A DNA stretch of 64,000 nucleotides, taken from NCBI RefSeq assembly GCF_008001015.1, contig NZ_CP042862.1:2976001-3040000 (forward strand), read 5' to 3'. Below the pieces are notes generated by a model. That model ran no database searches. It was not told the origin of the DNA and saw only the letters and a list, made by a program, of their open reading frames with translations. Positions 15,656 through 25,028 of the stretch are shown here, piece after piece; the stretch's first letter is position 1; each line of letters starts with the position of its first letter. Position numbers and translations under genes: made by a program. Origin of the DNA: Serinicoccus profundi (lineage in GTDB: Bacteria > Actinomycetota > Actinomycetes > Actinomycetales > Dermatophilaceae).

Positions 15656-17074
15656 GTGGAACTCACTGATTACCTACACCTCGTCCGACGTCAGTGGCGA
15701 CTCATCGTCGCGGTGTCGCTCGCTGTCTTGCTCGTCACGGCGCTCATCACCGCACTGACGACGCCGCAGTACCGCGCGCAGGCGCAGGTCTTCGTGTCCA
15801 CCTCCAGTGGTGACACTGCTACAGACCTCGCCCAGGGATCCAATTTCGCCCAGCGACAGGTCGCGACATACGCCGACATCGTGACCACCCCGATCGTCCT
15901 GGACCCTGTCGCTGATGAGTTCGACCTCAATGGCTCGGCCGGGCTGTCGGGTCGCACCACGGCGCAGGTTCCCGCGGGCACCGTTCTCATCAACCTGAGT
16001 GTCACCGATCAGAACCCGCAAGACGCGGCGGCGCTCGCCAACGCCATCGCCGAACAGTTTTCTCAGACCGTGCAAGATCTCGAGCGTGCCGACTCATCCG
16101 GCGACAGCCCCGTGAAGGCGACAGTAGTCCAACCCGCCGCCGTTCCAGCCGTGGCCGACTCCCCAGACGTGGTGCGCAACCTGATTCTGGGCGCAGTACT
16201 AGGCCTGCTCTTGGGTCTTGGATCAGCAGTCCTGCGCGATCTTCTCGATGCCCGCGTGAAGGGTGAGGCAGACGTGCAGCGGGTGACTGAAGGACCCATC
16301 GTGGGCGCCATCGCCTACGACAAGGACGCCCCCGAGCACCCCCTCGTCGTCCAGATCGACCCGCACAGCCCCCGAGCCGAGGCCTTCCGCACATTGCGGA
16401 CCAATCTGCGCTACATCGATGCCGACAACCAGCCGAAGACGTTGGTCTTCACGTCCACCATCCCCGGTGAGGGCAAGTCCACGACGACGGCCAACCTCGC
16501 CCTCACCCTGGCACAGTCCGGGGCGACCGTGTGCCTCATCGAGGGCGACCTCCGTCGGCCGCGGCTGCTGGAGTACCTCGGTCTGGAGAACGCAGCCGGC
16601 ATGACGGACGTCCTGGTCGGACGCGCCGACCTCGACGACGTGCTGCAGCCTTGGGGCGAGAGCCTGTGGGTCCTGGGCTGCGGGCCCATCCCACCGAACC
16701 CCAGCGAGCTGTTGGGCTCTGCCGCCATGAGCCGCCTCATCGACACTCTCGAGGGACGCTTCGACTACATCATCATCGACAGCCCGCCGCTGCTGGCCGT
16801 CACCGACGCCGCCATCCTGTCGACCCAGGCCGACGGTGTCATCGTCGTCGTGGGGACCAAGCTCGTCCGTCGTGACCAGCTCGACCGGGCGCTGGGAAAC
16901 CTGCAGAAGGTCGACGCCGAGTTGCTGGGGCTCGTGCTGAACCGCCTACCCGTCAAGGGCCCGGACGCCTACTCCTACGCCTACGAGAGCTACCAGTCGG
17001 ACGCCGCCCTCGAGGCCCAGGGGAAGCGCGCGAAGTCGCGCCGAGCCCGTCGCAAGAGCAAGCAGAGCAGCTGA
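15656..17074 (+). CDS. Wzz-domain polysaccharide co-polymerase fused to BY-type tyrosine kinase
   Basis: A 472-residue protein of the CpsCD/Wzc type. The N-terminal Wzz part has two membrane helices (about residues 20-40 and 175-195) flanking an extracellular segment. The C-terminal kinase has Walker A (PGEGKSTTTANLAL), Walker A' (LIEGDLRRPRL) and Walker B (YIIIDSPPLL), then a Tyr cluster (YSYAYESYQ) and a basic tail. It sets chain length by cycles of autophosphorylation. Start: GTG 15656 has GGAG 5 nt upstream; the frame is open back to 15611. The next gene follows after 3 bp. Confidence 0.92.
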   Translation: MELTDYLHLVRRQWRLIVAVSLAVLLVTALITALTTPQYRAQAQVFVSTSSGDTATDLAQGSNFAQRQVATYADIVTTPIVLDPVADEFDLNGSAGLSGRTTAQVPAGTVLINLSVTDQNPQDAAALANAIAEQFSQTVQDLERADSSGDSPVKATVVQPAAVPAVADSPDVVRNLILGAVLGLLLGLGSAVLRDLLDARVKGEADVQRVTEGPIVGAIAYDKDAPEHPLVVQIDPHSPRAEAFRTLRTNLRYIDADNQPKTLVFTSTIPGEGKSTTTANLALTLAQSGATVCLIEGDLRRPRLLEYLGLENAAGMTDVLVGRADLDDVLQPWGESLWVLGCGPIPPNPSELLGSAAMSRLIDTLEGRFDYIIIDSPPLLAVTDAAILSTQADGVIVVVGTKLVRRDQLDRALGNLQKVDAELLGLVLNRLPVKGPDAYSYAYESYQSDAALEAQGKRAKSRRARRKSKQSS

Positions 17075-17077
17075 TCC

Positions 17078-17956
17078 GTGGAGCTCTCGAGTCGGCAGGG
17101 CAACACGCTCCTCATCGTGCTGGCGCTGGGGGCGGTCGGCGCGTCCGGCTACGCCATCTGGAACGTCCGCCAGATGCCCGAACCGACAGCGCAGGTCCTC
17201 AGCAGTCCCACACCGACCGAGGGCACAAGCACCACACCCACCGCAACGTCAGATTCCGAGAACGGTCAGACAACGGAGGAGACCTCGACCCAGGCGTCCG
17301 ACAACGAGTCGACCTCGTCCGCGGATGAGGAGCCCCCGGAGTCGTCCGACCCGGAGGAGACGACGACGGAGCAGGCGGAGCCGACCCTGTCCGACTGGAG
17401 GTCGGCCTGGAGTGACGGCGCCGACCTCCTGGTCATCGGCGACGGCTACAGCAACCTGGAGTCGCAGTGGGTGCAGCTCTGGGCCGGCCGGCAGGCCGAG
17501 GGCCGTCCTACCCTCGTCAGCCACTGGGCCGAGGGCGCTGACGACGCCTTCAACGACCCGATCGAGCTCTCCGACGGTGAGGGTCCTGACCTGCACGTGT
17601 GGAGCGCCAGTCGCGACGGCACGACGATCCGCGAGGCGACCAGACGCGTCGACCGTTTCATCGACGCCTCCGCACCACCGGACGCGGTCCTCGTCACCCT
17701 CGGCGGGTCGAGCGGCGACGAAAACATCCCCGAGCAGCTTGACCAACTGCTCGACGAACTCCCGGACGTGCCGGTGCTCGTCACCGCAGGACCGTCAGGG
17801 CTCTACGAACCGGGGGTGGCCGACGACGTGGTGGCGTGGGCGAAGGACAACGACGACCGGGTGTCGCTCGTCGACCTGCGCGAAGCGACGTCCGACGAGC
17901 CCACCGCGGAGGAGTGGGCTCTCGCCTTCGACGAAGGCACCCGCGACAGTGACTAG
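17078..17956 (+). CDS. Membrane-anchored SGNH-hydrolase-like protein with altered nucleophile
   Basis: A 292-residue protein with one N-terminal membrane helix (TLLIVLALGAVGASGYAIW), a 70-residue Ser/Thr/Glu-rich linker and a globular domain from about residue 105. The domain opens LLVIGDGYSN, which aligns with the GDS block of SGNH/GDSL esterases, but Gly replaces the catalytic Ser. A later LVTLGGSSGDENI fills the place of the block with Asn. SGNH proteins in polysaccharide loci usually act as acetyl-esterases or transferases; this one may be inactive or use a neighbouring Ser. It starts with GTG 3 bp after the tyrosine kinase gene, so is cotranscribed. Confidence 0.6.
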   Translation: MELSSRQGNTLLIVLALGAVGASGYAIWNVRQMPEPTAQVLSSPTPTEGTSTTPTATSDSENGQTTEETSTQASDNESTSSADEEPPESSDPEETTTEQAEPTLSDWRSAWSDGADLLVIGDGYSNLESQWVQLWAGRQAEGRPTLVSHWAEGADDAFNDPIELSDGEGPDLHVWSASRDGTTIREATRRVDRFIDASAPPDAVLVTLGGSSGDENIPEQLDQLLDELPDVPVLVTAGPSGLYEPGVADDVVAWAKDNDDRVSLVDLREATSDEPTAEEWALAFDEGTRDSD

Positions 17957-17962
17957 GGCTCG

Positions 17963-17970
17963 CATTTTCG
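17963..17970. repeat. Left target-site duplication of ISL3 element
   Basis: CATTTTCG, repeated exactly at 19369-19376 immediately after the right end. Eight base pairs is the usual ISL3 duplication length. Confidence 0.9.
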
Positions 17971-19368
17971 GGCTCCTCTGACGCTTCCGTGGGTGTTCTG
18001 GCGCGCCGTTGACGTGCGCACGCCGCTCTCTGCTTAGGTTTCTGGCTTGTCGAAGGTCAGTCACCAAGTGAGGCGGAGAGCGGCGTGCAGAACGTCACCC
18101 TATGGCGTGGGCTCCTGGGAGTCGAGAAGACGGTCCTCGAGCGGGTCGAGCTCGACGAGGGCGAGGAGGTCGTGGTCGCGCACGTGCGCCCCCGGAAACG
18201 GGCTCGCAGTCGGTGCGGGCGGTGCGGGCGGCCGGGCCCGGGGTATGACCAGGGCGAGGGCCGGCGCCGGTGGCGGGCCCTGGACCTGGGCACGGTCCAG
18301 GTGTACCTGGAGGCCGAGCGCCACGGATGAACTGCCGCACTCACGGGCCGACCGTCGCTGCGGTGCCCTGGGCCCGGCACGGGGCCGGGCACACCCACGC
18401 TTTCGACGCCCAGGTCGCGTGGTTGGCCACGCAGTGCTCCAAGACCGCGGTCACCCAGCTGATGCGCATCGCCTGGCGCACCGTCGGCGCGATCATCACC
18501 CGGACCCGGGAGGAGGTGGAGTCGGCCACCGACCGGTTCGCCGGGCTGCGACGGATCGGGATCGATGAGATCTCCTACAAGAAGGGCCACCGCTACCTCA
18601 CGGTCGTGGTCGACCACGACTCCGGTGTCCTTCTGTGGGCCGCGCCCGGGCGGGACAAGGCCACCCTGCACGCTTCTTCGACAAGCTCGGCCCCGACCGG
18701 TGCACCCAGCTGACCCACATCAGCGCTGATGGGGCCGAGTGGGTCAGCACGGTCGTGGCCGACCGGTGCCCGCAGGCGGTGCGCTGTGCTGACCCGTTCC
18801 ACGTCGTGGCCTGGGCCACCGACGCCCTGGACGAGGTCCGCCGGGACGCCTGGAACAGCGCCCGCGGCGCGGTGACCCAGCGACGGGCCGCTCGCGCGTC
18901 CGGGCACGCCAAGACGCTCAAGGGCGCCCGGTACGCGCTGTGGAAGAACCCGGAGAACCTCACCGAGGGCCAGCAGGCCAAGCTGGCCTGGGTCGCCAAG
19001 GCAGACCCGCGCCTGTACCGGGCCTACCTGCTCAAGGAAGGCCTACGCACCGTCTTCCGCCTCGACCTGAAAGACGCCGAGGAGGCCCTGGACCGGTGGG
19101 TGTCCTGGGCCCGCCGGTGCCGCATCCCCGCGTTCGTGAAGCTGCAACGCAAGATCCTCAGACACCGCCGCTCCATCCTGGCCTCGATCGAGCACGGCCT
19201 GTCCAACGGGCGCATCGAGTCCGTGAACACCAAGGTCCGCCTCATCACCCGGATCGCCTTCGGGTTCCGCTCACCCCAGGCCCTCATCGCCCTGGCCATG
19301 CTCAGCCTCGGCGGCCACAAGCCCGCCCTCCCAGGCCGGAAATGACCCACGGATCAGTCAGGAGAGCC
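17971..19368 (+). mobile_element. ISL3-family insertion sequence, 1398 bp
   Basis: The element is bounded by imperfect inverted repeats of about 24 bp (left GGCTCCTCTGACGCTTCCGT..., right complement GGCTCTCCTGACTGATCCGT...) and by perfect 8-bp direct repeats. It carries one transposase gene broken by two frameshifts. It is inserted 14 bp after the stop of the SGNH-like gene and before the convergent wecB stop, so no gene is disrupted. The intact target duplication shows that it arrived by transposition here and has not rearranged since. Confidence 0.93.
18085..19345 (+). pseudogene. ISL3-family transposase, two frameshifts
   Basis: Three successive frames together give a complete ISL3 transposase. 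The first (GTG 18085 to about 18325) holds the N-terminal part with the zinc-finger-like CGRCG. The second (about 18325 to 18670) holds GIDEISYKKGHRYLTVV with the first catalytic Asp. The third (about 18670 to 19345) holds HISADGAEW, ADPFHVV and the end SNGRIESVNTKVRLI. The second shift looks like loss of one base within an Ala-Phe-Phe codon run near 18670. Two separate shifts argue for decay, not programmed frameshifting. Confidence 0.92.
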
Positions 19369-19376
19369 CATTTTCG
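19369..19376. repeat. Right target-site duplication of ISL3 element
   Basis: CATTTTCG, identical to 17963-17970. Confidence 0.9.
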
Positions 19377-19386
19377 TAGGTGGGTC

Positions 19387-20541
19387 TCAGCCCGCGAAGT
19401 CGGGCTCCCGCTCCCCCACGCCCAGCAGCTGGGCGAGCGCCGCGACGCACCTCGTGGTGGCGTTGCCGTCGCCGTAGGGGTTGACCGCGTGCGCCATCTC
19501 CCGGTAGGCGCCGGGGTCGTCGAGAAGCCGGGACACCTGACGGACGACGTCCTGCTCCCGTGTGCCGATCAGCCGCACCGTCCCCGCGGTGACGGCCTCG
19601 GGGCGTTCGGTGTTCGAGCGCAGCACGAGCACCGGCTTGCCCAGTGACGGCGCCTCCTCCTGGACACCCCCGGAGTCCGTCAGCACCACCGTGCTCGCGG
19701 CCATGAGCCGGGTGAACTCGCCGTAGGCCAGCGGTTCGGTCACGAGGACGTTGGGCAACCCGTCCAGGGCCGGGAGCAGGGCTTGGCGCACCAGCGGGTT
19801 GCGGTGCAGCGGCAGCACCATCGTGACATCGGGGTAGCGCCCGGCCAGGACACGCAGGGCACGCCCCACCCCCTCCATCGCCGTCCCCCAGCTCTCCCTG
19901 CGGTGGGTCGTCACCAGGAGCACCCGTCGAGCCTCCTCCTCCAGTGCGCCGAGCCGCGGGTCGCTGAAGGGCACGCCCTGGCGTGAGGTGTGCAGGAGCG
20001 CGTCGATGACCGTGTTGCCGGTCACGACCACATCTCCGGCAGGGATGTTCTCCCGCAGCAGGTTGTCCCGCGCCGTCCGCGTCGGGGCCAGGTGCAGCGT
20101 GGCCAGCTGGGAGGTGACCCGCCTGTTGGCCTCCTCCGGGAAGGGGGACCGCAGGTCACCGCTGCGCAGCCCGGCCTCGAGGTGCACGACAGGGATCTCG
20201 CGGTAGAACGCGGCGAGGGATGCCGCCGCCACCGTGGACGTATCCCCCTGCACCACCAGGGCGTCGGGGGACGCTTGGGCCAGCACCGGGTCGAGACGCT
20301 CGAAGACCTTGGCCATGAGGCCGTTCAGGCTCTGCCCGTGGGCGAAGACGTCGAGGTCGACGTCGGGGACGATGCCGAAAATCTGGTTGACCTGGTCGAG
20401 CATCTCCCGGTGCTGACCCGAAACCACGGCGACCGGGTCGAACCTCGGGTCCTCACCCAGGCCGCGCAGCAGTGGCGCCACCTTGATCGCCTCGGGCCGG
20501 GTGCCGTAGACGGTCATGACCCGCAGCGGCCCCGGGGTCAT
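19387..20541 (-). CDS. wecB: UDP-N-acetylglucosamine 2-epimerase (non-hydrolysing)
   Basis: A 384-residue enzyme with the family opening VMTVYGTRPEAIKVAPLL and the conserved VVQGDTSTV, VHLEAGLRS, VTTHRRESW and LTDSGGVQEEAPSLG blocks. It converts UDP-GlcNAc to UDP-ManNAc in the cytoplasm. The start overlaps the stop of wecC by 4 nt, so the pair makes UDP-ManNAcA for a surface polymer. Length is normal. The gene ends 10 bp from the ISL3 target duplication. Confidence 0.95.
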   Translation of the reverse strand: MTPGPLRVMTVYGTRPEAIKVAPLLRGLGEDPRFDPVAVVSGQHREMLDQVNQIFGIVPDVDLDVFAHGQSLNGLMAKVFERLDPVLAQASPDALVVQGDTSTVAAASLAAFYREIPVVHLEAGLRSGDLRSPFPEEANRRVTSQLATLHLAPTRTARDNLLRENIPAGDVVVTGNTVIDALLHTSRQGVPFSDPRLGALEEEARRVLLVTTHRRESWGTAMEGVGRALRVLAGRYPDVTMVLPLHRNPLVRQALLPALDGLPNVLVTEPLAYGEFTRLMAASTVVLTDSGGVQEEAPSLGKPVLVLRSNTERPEAVTAGTVRLIGTREQDVVRQVSRLLDDPGAYREMAHAVNPYGDGNATTRCVAALAQLLGVGEREPDFAG

Positions 20542-21785
20542 CCTCGCTGGTCCCGCCAGAGCCCCCGGGTGTCCACGACCGGTGCCCGCCCGCCCCAGCC
20601 GTGCTCGCGGAACTCTCGGTGGTCGACCAGCAGCACGGCTGCGTCGGCCACGGTCTGCGCCTCCTCCAATGACGCAAGGCGGACGTTCTCCATGACCTGC
20701 AGACCTGGGGGCAGTTCCTTGACGTTGGGTTCGACAGCCATGATGGTCGCCTCGGGGCAGCGTCGGGCGAGTTCGGCCGTGATGGCGAGGGCCGGGGACT
20801 CTCTCAAGTCGTCGATGTCGGCCTTGAAGGCCAGTCCGAGGGTGGCGATGGTCGGGGCCTTCACCCCAGCGATGGCGCGCAGCACCAGGTCGACGACATG
20901 CTCAGGCTTGGCGTCGTTGACCTCGCGGGCGGCGCGAATGAGGTGAGCCTCCTCAGGCGCTGCAGACACGATGAACCACGGATCGACCGCGATGCAGTGT
21001 CCCCCCACCCCTGGTCCCGGCTGCAGGATGTTGACCCTGGGGTGCTTGTTGGCCAGCTCGATCAGCTCGAAGACGTCGACGCCGACCTTCTCCGCGATGA
21101 TCGACAGCTCGTTGGCGAAGGCGATGTTGACATCGCGAAAGGCGTTCTCCGTGAGCTTGGCCATCTCCGCGGTGACCGCGTCGGTGAGAAAGATCTCCCC
21201 GCGGCAGAACGTCGCATACACCTCCTTGGCGCGTCGGGCCGCCGTCGGCGTCAAGCCGCCGACGATGCGGTCGTTGTCGACGAGCTCGATCATCACCCGT
21301 CCGGGCAGGACCCGCTCCGGGCAGTGCGCGACATCCACGTTGAGGCTTCCTCCGTCGACACCCGTCGTGAGCTCCGGGCGGGCGGCGGTGATGCGGTCGG
21401 CCACGTGCTGTGTCGCCCCAGGCGGCGAGGTCGACTCGAGGATCACCAGCTCTCCGCCCTTCAGCTGCGGGATGAGCCCATCGGTGGCCGCGTCGACGTA
21501 GGTCAGGTCCGCCCGATGACCCTCGGCGAAGGGGGTAGGGACCGCGATGACGTAGACGTCCGCGGACGGGGTGTCCTTCTGAGCGCTCAGTGTGCCCTGT
21601 GCCACCGCCTCGGCGACGTGCTCTGCCAGGTCGGGCTCGACGAAGGGCACTTGACCGGCGTTCACCGCATCCACGTGGCGGTCGCTGACGTCCACGCCGA
21701 CCACCTCGTAGCCAGACCGGGCCAGTATTGCTGCCGTGGGCAGTCCGATGTAGCCCAGGCCGATGACGGCGACGCGCGGGCTCAT
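20538..21785 (-). CDS. wecC: UDP-N-acetyl-D-mannosamine dehydrogenase
   Basis: A 415-residue member of the UDP-glucose/GDP-mannose dehydrogenase family. It has the NAD-binding GLGYIGLPTAAILARSGY at the N-terminus, the SPPGAT segment, central TENAFRDVNIAFANEL and the catalytic Cys in PGVGGHCIAVDPW. It oxidises UDP-ManNAc to UDP-ManNAcA. It overlaps wecB downstream and the APC permease upstream by 4 nt each, so all three are one transcription unit. Confidence 0.94.
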   Translation of the reverse strand: MSPRVAVIGLGYIGLPTAAILARSGYEVVGVDVSDRHVDAVNAGQVPFVEPDLAEHVAEAVAQGTLSAQKDTPSADVYVIAVPTPFAEGHRADLTYVDAATDGLIPQLKGGELVILESTSPPGATQHVADRITAARPELTTGVDGGSLNVDVAHCPERVLPGRVMIELVDNDRIVGGLTPTAARRAKEVYATFCRGEIFLTDAVTAEMAKLTENAFRDVNIAFANELSIIAEKVGVDVFELIELANKHPRVNILQPGPGVGGHCIAVDPWFIVSAAPEEAHLIRAAREVNDAKPEHVVDLVLRAIAGVKAPTIATLGLAFKADIDDLRESPALAITAELARRCPEATIMAVEPNVKELPPGLQVMENVRLASLEEAQTVADAAVLLVDHREFREHGWGGRAPVVDTRGLWRDQRG

Positions 21786-23260
21786 CGCGCATCCCCCGCC
21801 GGTCGCCGGCTCGCGTGCTCCCCCAGCACGAGGTGGCGCATCTCGTCATCGTCGATCTGATGGCTGGAGCGCAGCCGGGTCACGTAGAAGATCGCGCCGA
21901 GCGCCACCCATACACCGAGCGCGATGAAGGACGGGGTGCCGAGCTGGGCGGGTGAGCCGGGCAGGAGGAGCAGTCCCAGGAAGAGCACGCCGGTCAGGGC
22001 ACCGAGACCACTGAGCACCTTCCGGCCGCTGGAGCGGGTGTCAGGCGCACCCTGGTCGCTGCCCGACCACTGCCACAGCTTGTATGCCGCGAGGCAGGTG
22101 TAGGTGTAGGCGATGGTGACGCCGACGGAGGTCATGTCGACCACCCACAGGAGGGCCTCCCGGCCGAAGAGCGGGGCGATGAGGCACAGACCGGCGGCGA
22201 ACCACACGGCTCGGCCCGGCGCCCCCGCGTCGTTGACCTTGGCGAAGAACGGCGGCAGCACCCGGGCGCGACCCATGGCGAAGAGCAGGCGGCTGGCGGA
22301 GACGTAGAAGCCGTTGAGGCCGGTGGAGACACCCATCACGACGGCGATGGCGAGCAGCACCAGCCCGAGGGGACCGAAGAGCCGCTCCAGCCCGTCGGCG
22401 GTGCCCCACGCAGGTGCGTCGGCGACCATCTGCGGCCAGGGCTGGGCCACCGCGGTCGCGATGAGCATGGCGACATAGATCCCGGCGGCCGCCACGATGG
22501 CCAGGATGATGAGCCCGAACGCCTTGGTCGGCGAGAAGTCGAACTCCTCGGCCGCCTGCGGGACGTTGTCGAAGCCGACGTAGGCCCACGGCGCGATCGC
22601 GACGATCATGAGCACGGCGGACAGGGGCGACACGCCATCGGGGAAGCCAGGCTCGAGGTTCGACAACGGGGTGCCGGGGTGCAACCAGGTCGCGATCATT
22701 ATGCACGCGACGGCGGCCAGCATGACCAGGCAGAAGGCATACTGCACCCGTCCCGAGAGGGTGCCCCCACGGGCGTTGAGGAAGGCGAAGAGCACCAGCG
22801 CCGCCGACGCGACCACCACCTCGCCGAGGTAGACCTGCCAGCCGGCGACCTCCCACAGCGGCACCCACTCCACGACCGGCGGCAGCAGCCGGCGGAAGAG
22901 CAGAGCCAGCGCCGAGGCGTTGAGCGCGATGATCGAGACGTAGCCCAGCACCAGCGCCCAGCCGGCGATGAAGGCGTGCGTGCGCCCGAAGAAGGTGTAG
23001 GCATAGGCATACTCCCCACCGCTGACCGGGAAGTGCCGGATGAGCAGGCCGTAGCTCACCGCGATGAGGCACATCAACGCCCCTCCGATGAGCAGACCCA
23101 GGCTCGCCCCCAGCGGGCCGGCCTGCGCCAGGAGATCCTGCGGGAGGACGAAGGCGCCCCAGCCGATCGCCGAGCCGAGGGCCACCGCCCACACCCACTG
23201 GGGTTTGAGGGTCTTGCGCAGCTCTTGCCGGTCCGCGGGAGCGCCCGCCTGATCAGTCAT
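21782..23260 (-). CDS. APC-superfamily amino acid permease
   Basis: A 492-residue transporter with about 12 membrane helices. The first helix region KPQWVWAVALGSAIGWGAFVLP contains the small-residue GSAIGWGAF motif used for substrate binding in APC carriers, and PVSGGEYAYAY follows in helix 3. Substrate unknown; probably amino acid or polyamine. The ATG at 23260 is preferred; the longer frame to 23347 runs into the response-regulator gene end. Its stop overlaps the wecC start, an unexpected partner for nucleotide-sugar genes. Confidence 0.88.
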   Translation of the reverse strand: MTDQAGAPADRQELRKTLKPQWVWAVALGSAIGWGAFVLPQDLLAQAGPLGASLGLLIGGALMCLIAVSYGLLIRHFPVSGGEYAYAYTFFGRTHAFIAGWALVLGYVSIIALNASALALLFRRLLPPVVEWVPLWEVAGWQVYLGEVVVASAALVLFAFLNARGGTLSGRVQYAFCLVMLAAVACIMIATWLHPGTPLSNLEPGFPDGVSPLSAVLMIVAIAPWAYVGFDNVPQAAEEFDFSPTKAFGLIILAIVAAAGIYVAMLIATAVAQPWPQMVADAPAWGTADGLERLFGPLGLVLLAIAVVMGVSTGLNGFYVSASRLLFAMGRARVLPPFFAKVNDAGAPGRAVWFAAGLCLIAPLFGREALLWVVDMTSVGVTIAYTYTCLAAYKLWQWSGSDQGAPDTRSSGRKVLSGLGALTGVLFLGLLLLPGSPAQLGTPSFIALGVWVALGAIFYVTRLRSSHQIDDDEMRHLVLGEHASRRPAGDAR

Positions 23261-23309
23261 GGTGCCCGAGTCTAGAGGCACCAGGCGGGACGGCCATGGC
23301 GCACAGGCC

Positions 23310-24020
23310 CTAACCCGCCGCAGGCTCCAACCGGAATCCCACTCCACGGACGGCGGTGATCCGCACGGGAGCCTCCGCTCCCTCGAGCTTCGTACGCAGC
23401 CGCCCGACCGTGTTGTCCAAGGTCTTGGTGGAGCCGAACCAGTTCTCGTCCCAGACCTCGGTGATGAGCACCTCGCGGCTCACGACCGCTCCACGCCGCG
23501 CCGCCAGGAGGGCCAGCACGTCGAACTCCTTGGTCGTGGTCGGCAGGTCGACCCCGCGCACCAGGACGCGCCTGGCATCGACGTCGATGTGCAGCCCGCT
23601 CTCGACGGAGGTCTCGCGTGCGCCGCTGTCCGGCTCTGGCGACCGGTTGAGGGAGCTTCGACGCAACAGTGCCCGGGTGCGCGCCTGCAGCTCGGCGAGG
23701 CCGAACGGCTTGGCGAGGTAGTCGTCGGCACCGGTGTCCAGCCCCACGACCCGGTCCAGCTCACCGTCGCGGGCGGTGAGGATGATGATCCCGCCGGGGT
23801 AGCCACCCTCCCGCAGGGCACGGCAGACGTCGATGCCGTCCATGTCCGGGAGCCCGAGGTCGAGCAGGACCAGGTCGACGGGTGGCTGCCCGGAGAGCAC
23901 CCGGTCCACGGCTGGCTGCCCCTGGGCGAAGCGGTCGACGGCATGACCGTCCCGCTCGAGGGTGCGCACGAGCGGGGCGGCGATCTTGTCGTCGTCCTCG
24001 ACGACCACCACCGAGGTCAT
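23310..24020 (-). CDS. OmpR/PhoB-family response regulator
   Basis: A 236-residue regulator. The receiver domain (1-120) has the acidic pocket EDDD at 8-11, phospho-acceptor Asp at about 54 in VLLDLGLPDMDG, and the conserved Lys in DDYLAKPFGLAEL. The C-terminal winged-helix (about 145-235) has LPTTTKEFDVLALLAA and TVGRLRTKLEG. The start is ATG 24020, with ATG 24029 also possible. The nearest kinase is the GAF histidine kinase 2.2 kb upstream on the same strand, with three cell-surface genes between, so that may be its partner. Confidence 0.92.
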   Translation of the reverse strand: MTSVVVVEDDDKIAAPLVRTLERDGHAVDRFAQGQPAVDRVLSGQPPVDLVLLDLGLPDMDGIDVCRALREGGYPGGIIILTARDGELDRVVGLDTGADDYLAKPFGLAELQARTRALLRRSSLNRSPEPDSGARETSVESGLHIDVDARRVLVRGVDLPTTTKEFDVLALLAARRGAVVSREVLITEVWDENWFGSTKTLDNTVGRLRTKLEGAEAPVRITAVRGVGFRLEPAAG

Positions 24021-24127
24021 GACAGGCATCGTAGGCAACGCCAGCCCGATGGTGATGACACCGGGTCGCGCTCCGGGTGTCGCGGCCCGCGCACTGCGCC
24101 GTCGGGCCGACCAGGGCGGCCTGACCC

Positions 24128-24937
24128 TCATGGGGTCTCCGTCTCGGTCGCCGAGTCCTGTCCCGTGTCGGTGTCGGAGGTCTCGACCGGTGCGGGCTCG
24201 GGTGAGGTGCGGCTCGCCGCCCCCTTCGAGTTGGCCACCTGGACCCGCGTGACGTCGGAGTAGTCCACCTGCCCGCCGCCGGTCCGCGACCAGGCCCGCA
24301 GGTCGTAGCTGCCGTCCGGAGACTTGTGGGTCTGCCAGTTGCAGACCACCGGATCGGTCGTCCCCTGGCACAGGGAGGCCCAGGCGCCAGAGCTGGTCAT
24401 GCGCATCTCGACCCCCTGCGAGACCACCCTTGCGCCCGTGTCGGTGCGCTCGGCCGTGATCCGGACGGTGGCGCGCAGCACCTCTCCCGGCACCCGGAGG
24501 GCGACCGGCGAGCCGTTCGACACGGTGACCGGGGCACTGACCCAGCTGGAGACGTTGTCGTAGGCGTCGACGGCCCGCGCGCGCACCTCGTACGCACCGT
24601 TGGCGCTCAGGCTGGTGTCCCAGCTGCAGCCGTAGGGGCGGGTGGTGTCGGTGCACAGCGGGCTCCACGAAGCGACGCCGGCCGCCCGGACCTCCACGAC
24701 GACCTGCGCCACCGAGCTCTCGGCGTCGGAGGCCTCGACATTCACGGTGACGACCCCCCGGGCCGGTGAGGCCAGCGGACCCAACGACACGGTGGGTGAC
24801 ACCCAGTCGAGGGCGGCCGCGACGGTGGCGGTGCTCGTGCTGCGATCGGTGAAGGTGGCGGAGGAGGGTGCCGCCGTCACCATGAGCGAGAGCACGGCCG
24901 CCAGCGCGAGGAGGACGAAGGAACGCAGGTGGGTCAC
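24128..24937 (-). CDS. Exported protein with Ig-like repeats
   Basis: A 269-residue protein starting at GTG 24937 with AGGAGG 5 nt upstream. A signal peptide (to about residue 28, ending SSATFTD) is followed by two beta-sandwich-like repeats of about 90 residues, each with paired Cys (PLCTDTTRPYGCSWD; SLCQGTTDPVVCNWQ). The end is rich in Thr, Ser, Asp and Glu. No sorting motif or membrane anchor follows. The ATFTD stretch after the signal peptide resembles SipW-dependent substrates (AxFTD/AxFSD), and a SipW-type peptidase gene lies 91 bp upstream, so this may be its substrate. Confidence 0.7.
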   Translation of the reverse strand: MTHLRSFVLLALAAVLSLMVTAAPSSATFTDRSTSTATVAAALDWVSPTVSLGPLASPARGVVTVNVEASDAESSVAQVVVEVRAAGVASWSPLCTDTTRPYGCSWDTSLSANGAYEVRARAVDAYDNVSSWVSAPVTVSNGSPVALRVPGEVLRATVRITAERTDTGARVVSQGVEMRMTSSGAWASLCQGTTDPVVCNWQTHKSPDGSYDLRAWSRTGGGQVDYSDVTRVQVANSKGAASRTSPEPAPVETSDTDTGQDSATETETP

Positions 24938-25028
24938 GCCGTCCTCCTGGTGGTCTCGTCGGTGTGCGGTGCAGATGGTGGGGGGCTGAGGGAGCGTCGC
25001 CGTTTGTCCCTTGACCGGCGACGCCCCC

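Noticed and set aside
18085-19345. Programmed frameshifting in the transposase
   Set aside because: Two shifts at unrelated sites without slippery runs, and ISL3 transposases are normally one frame; decay is simpler.
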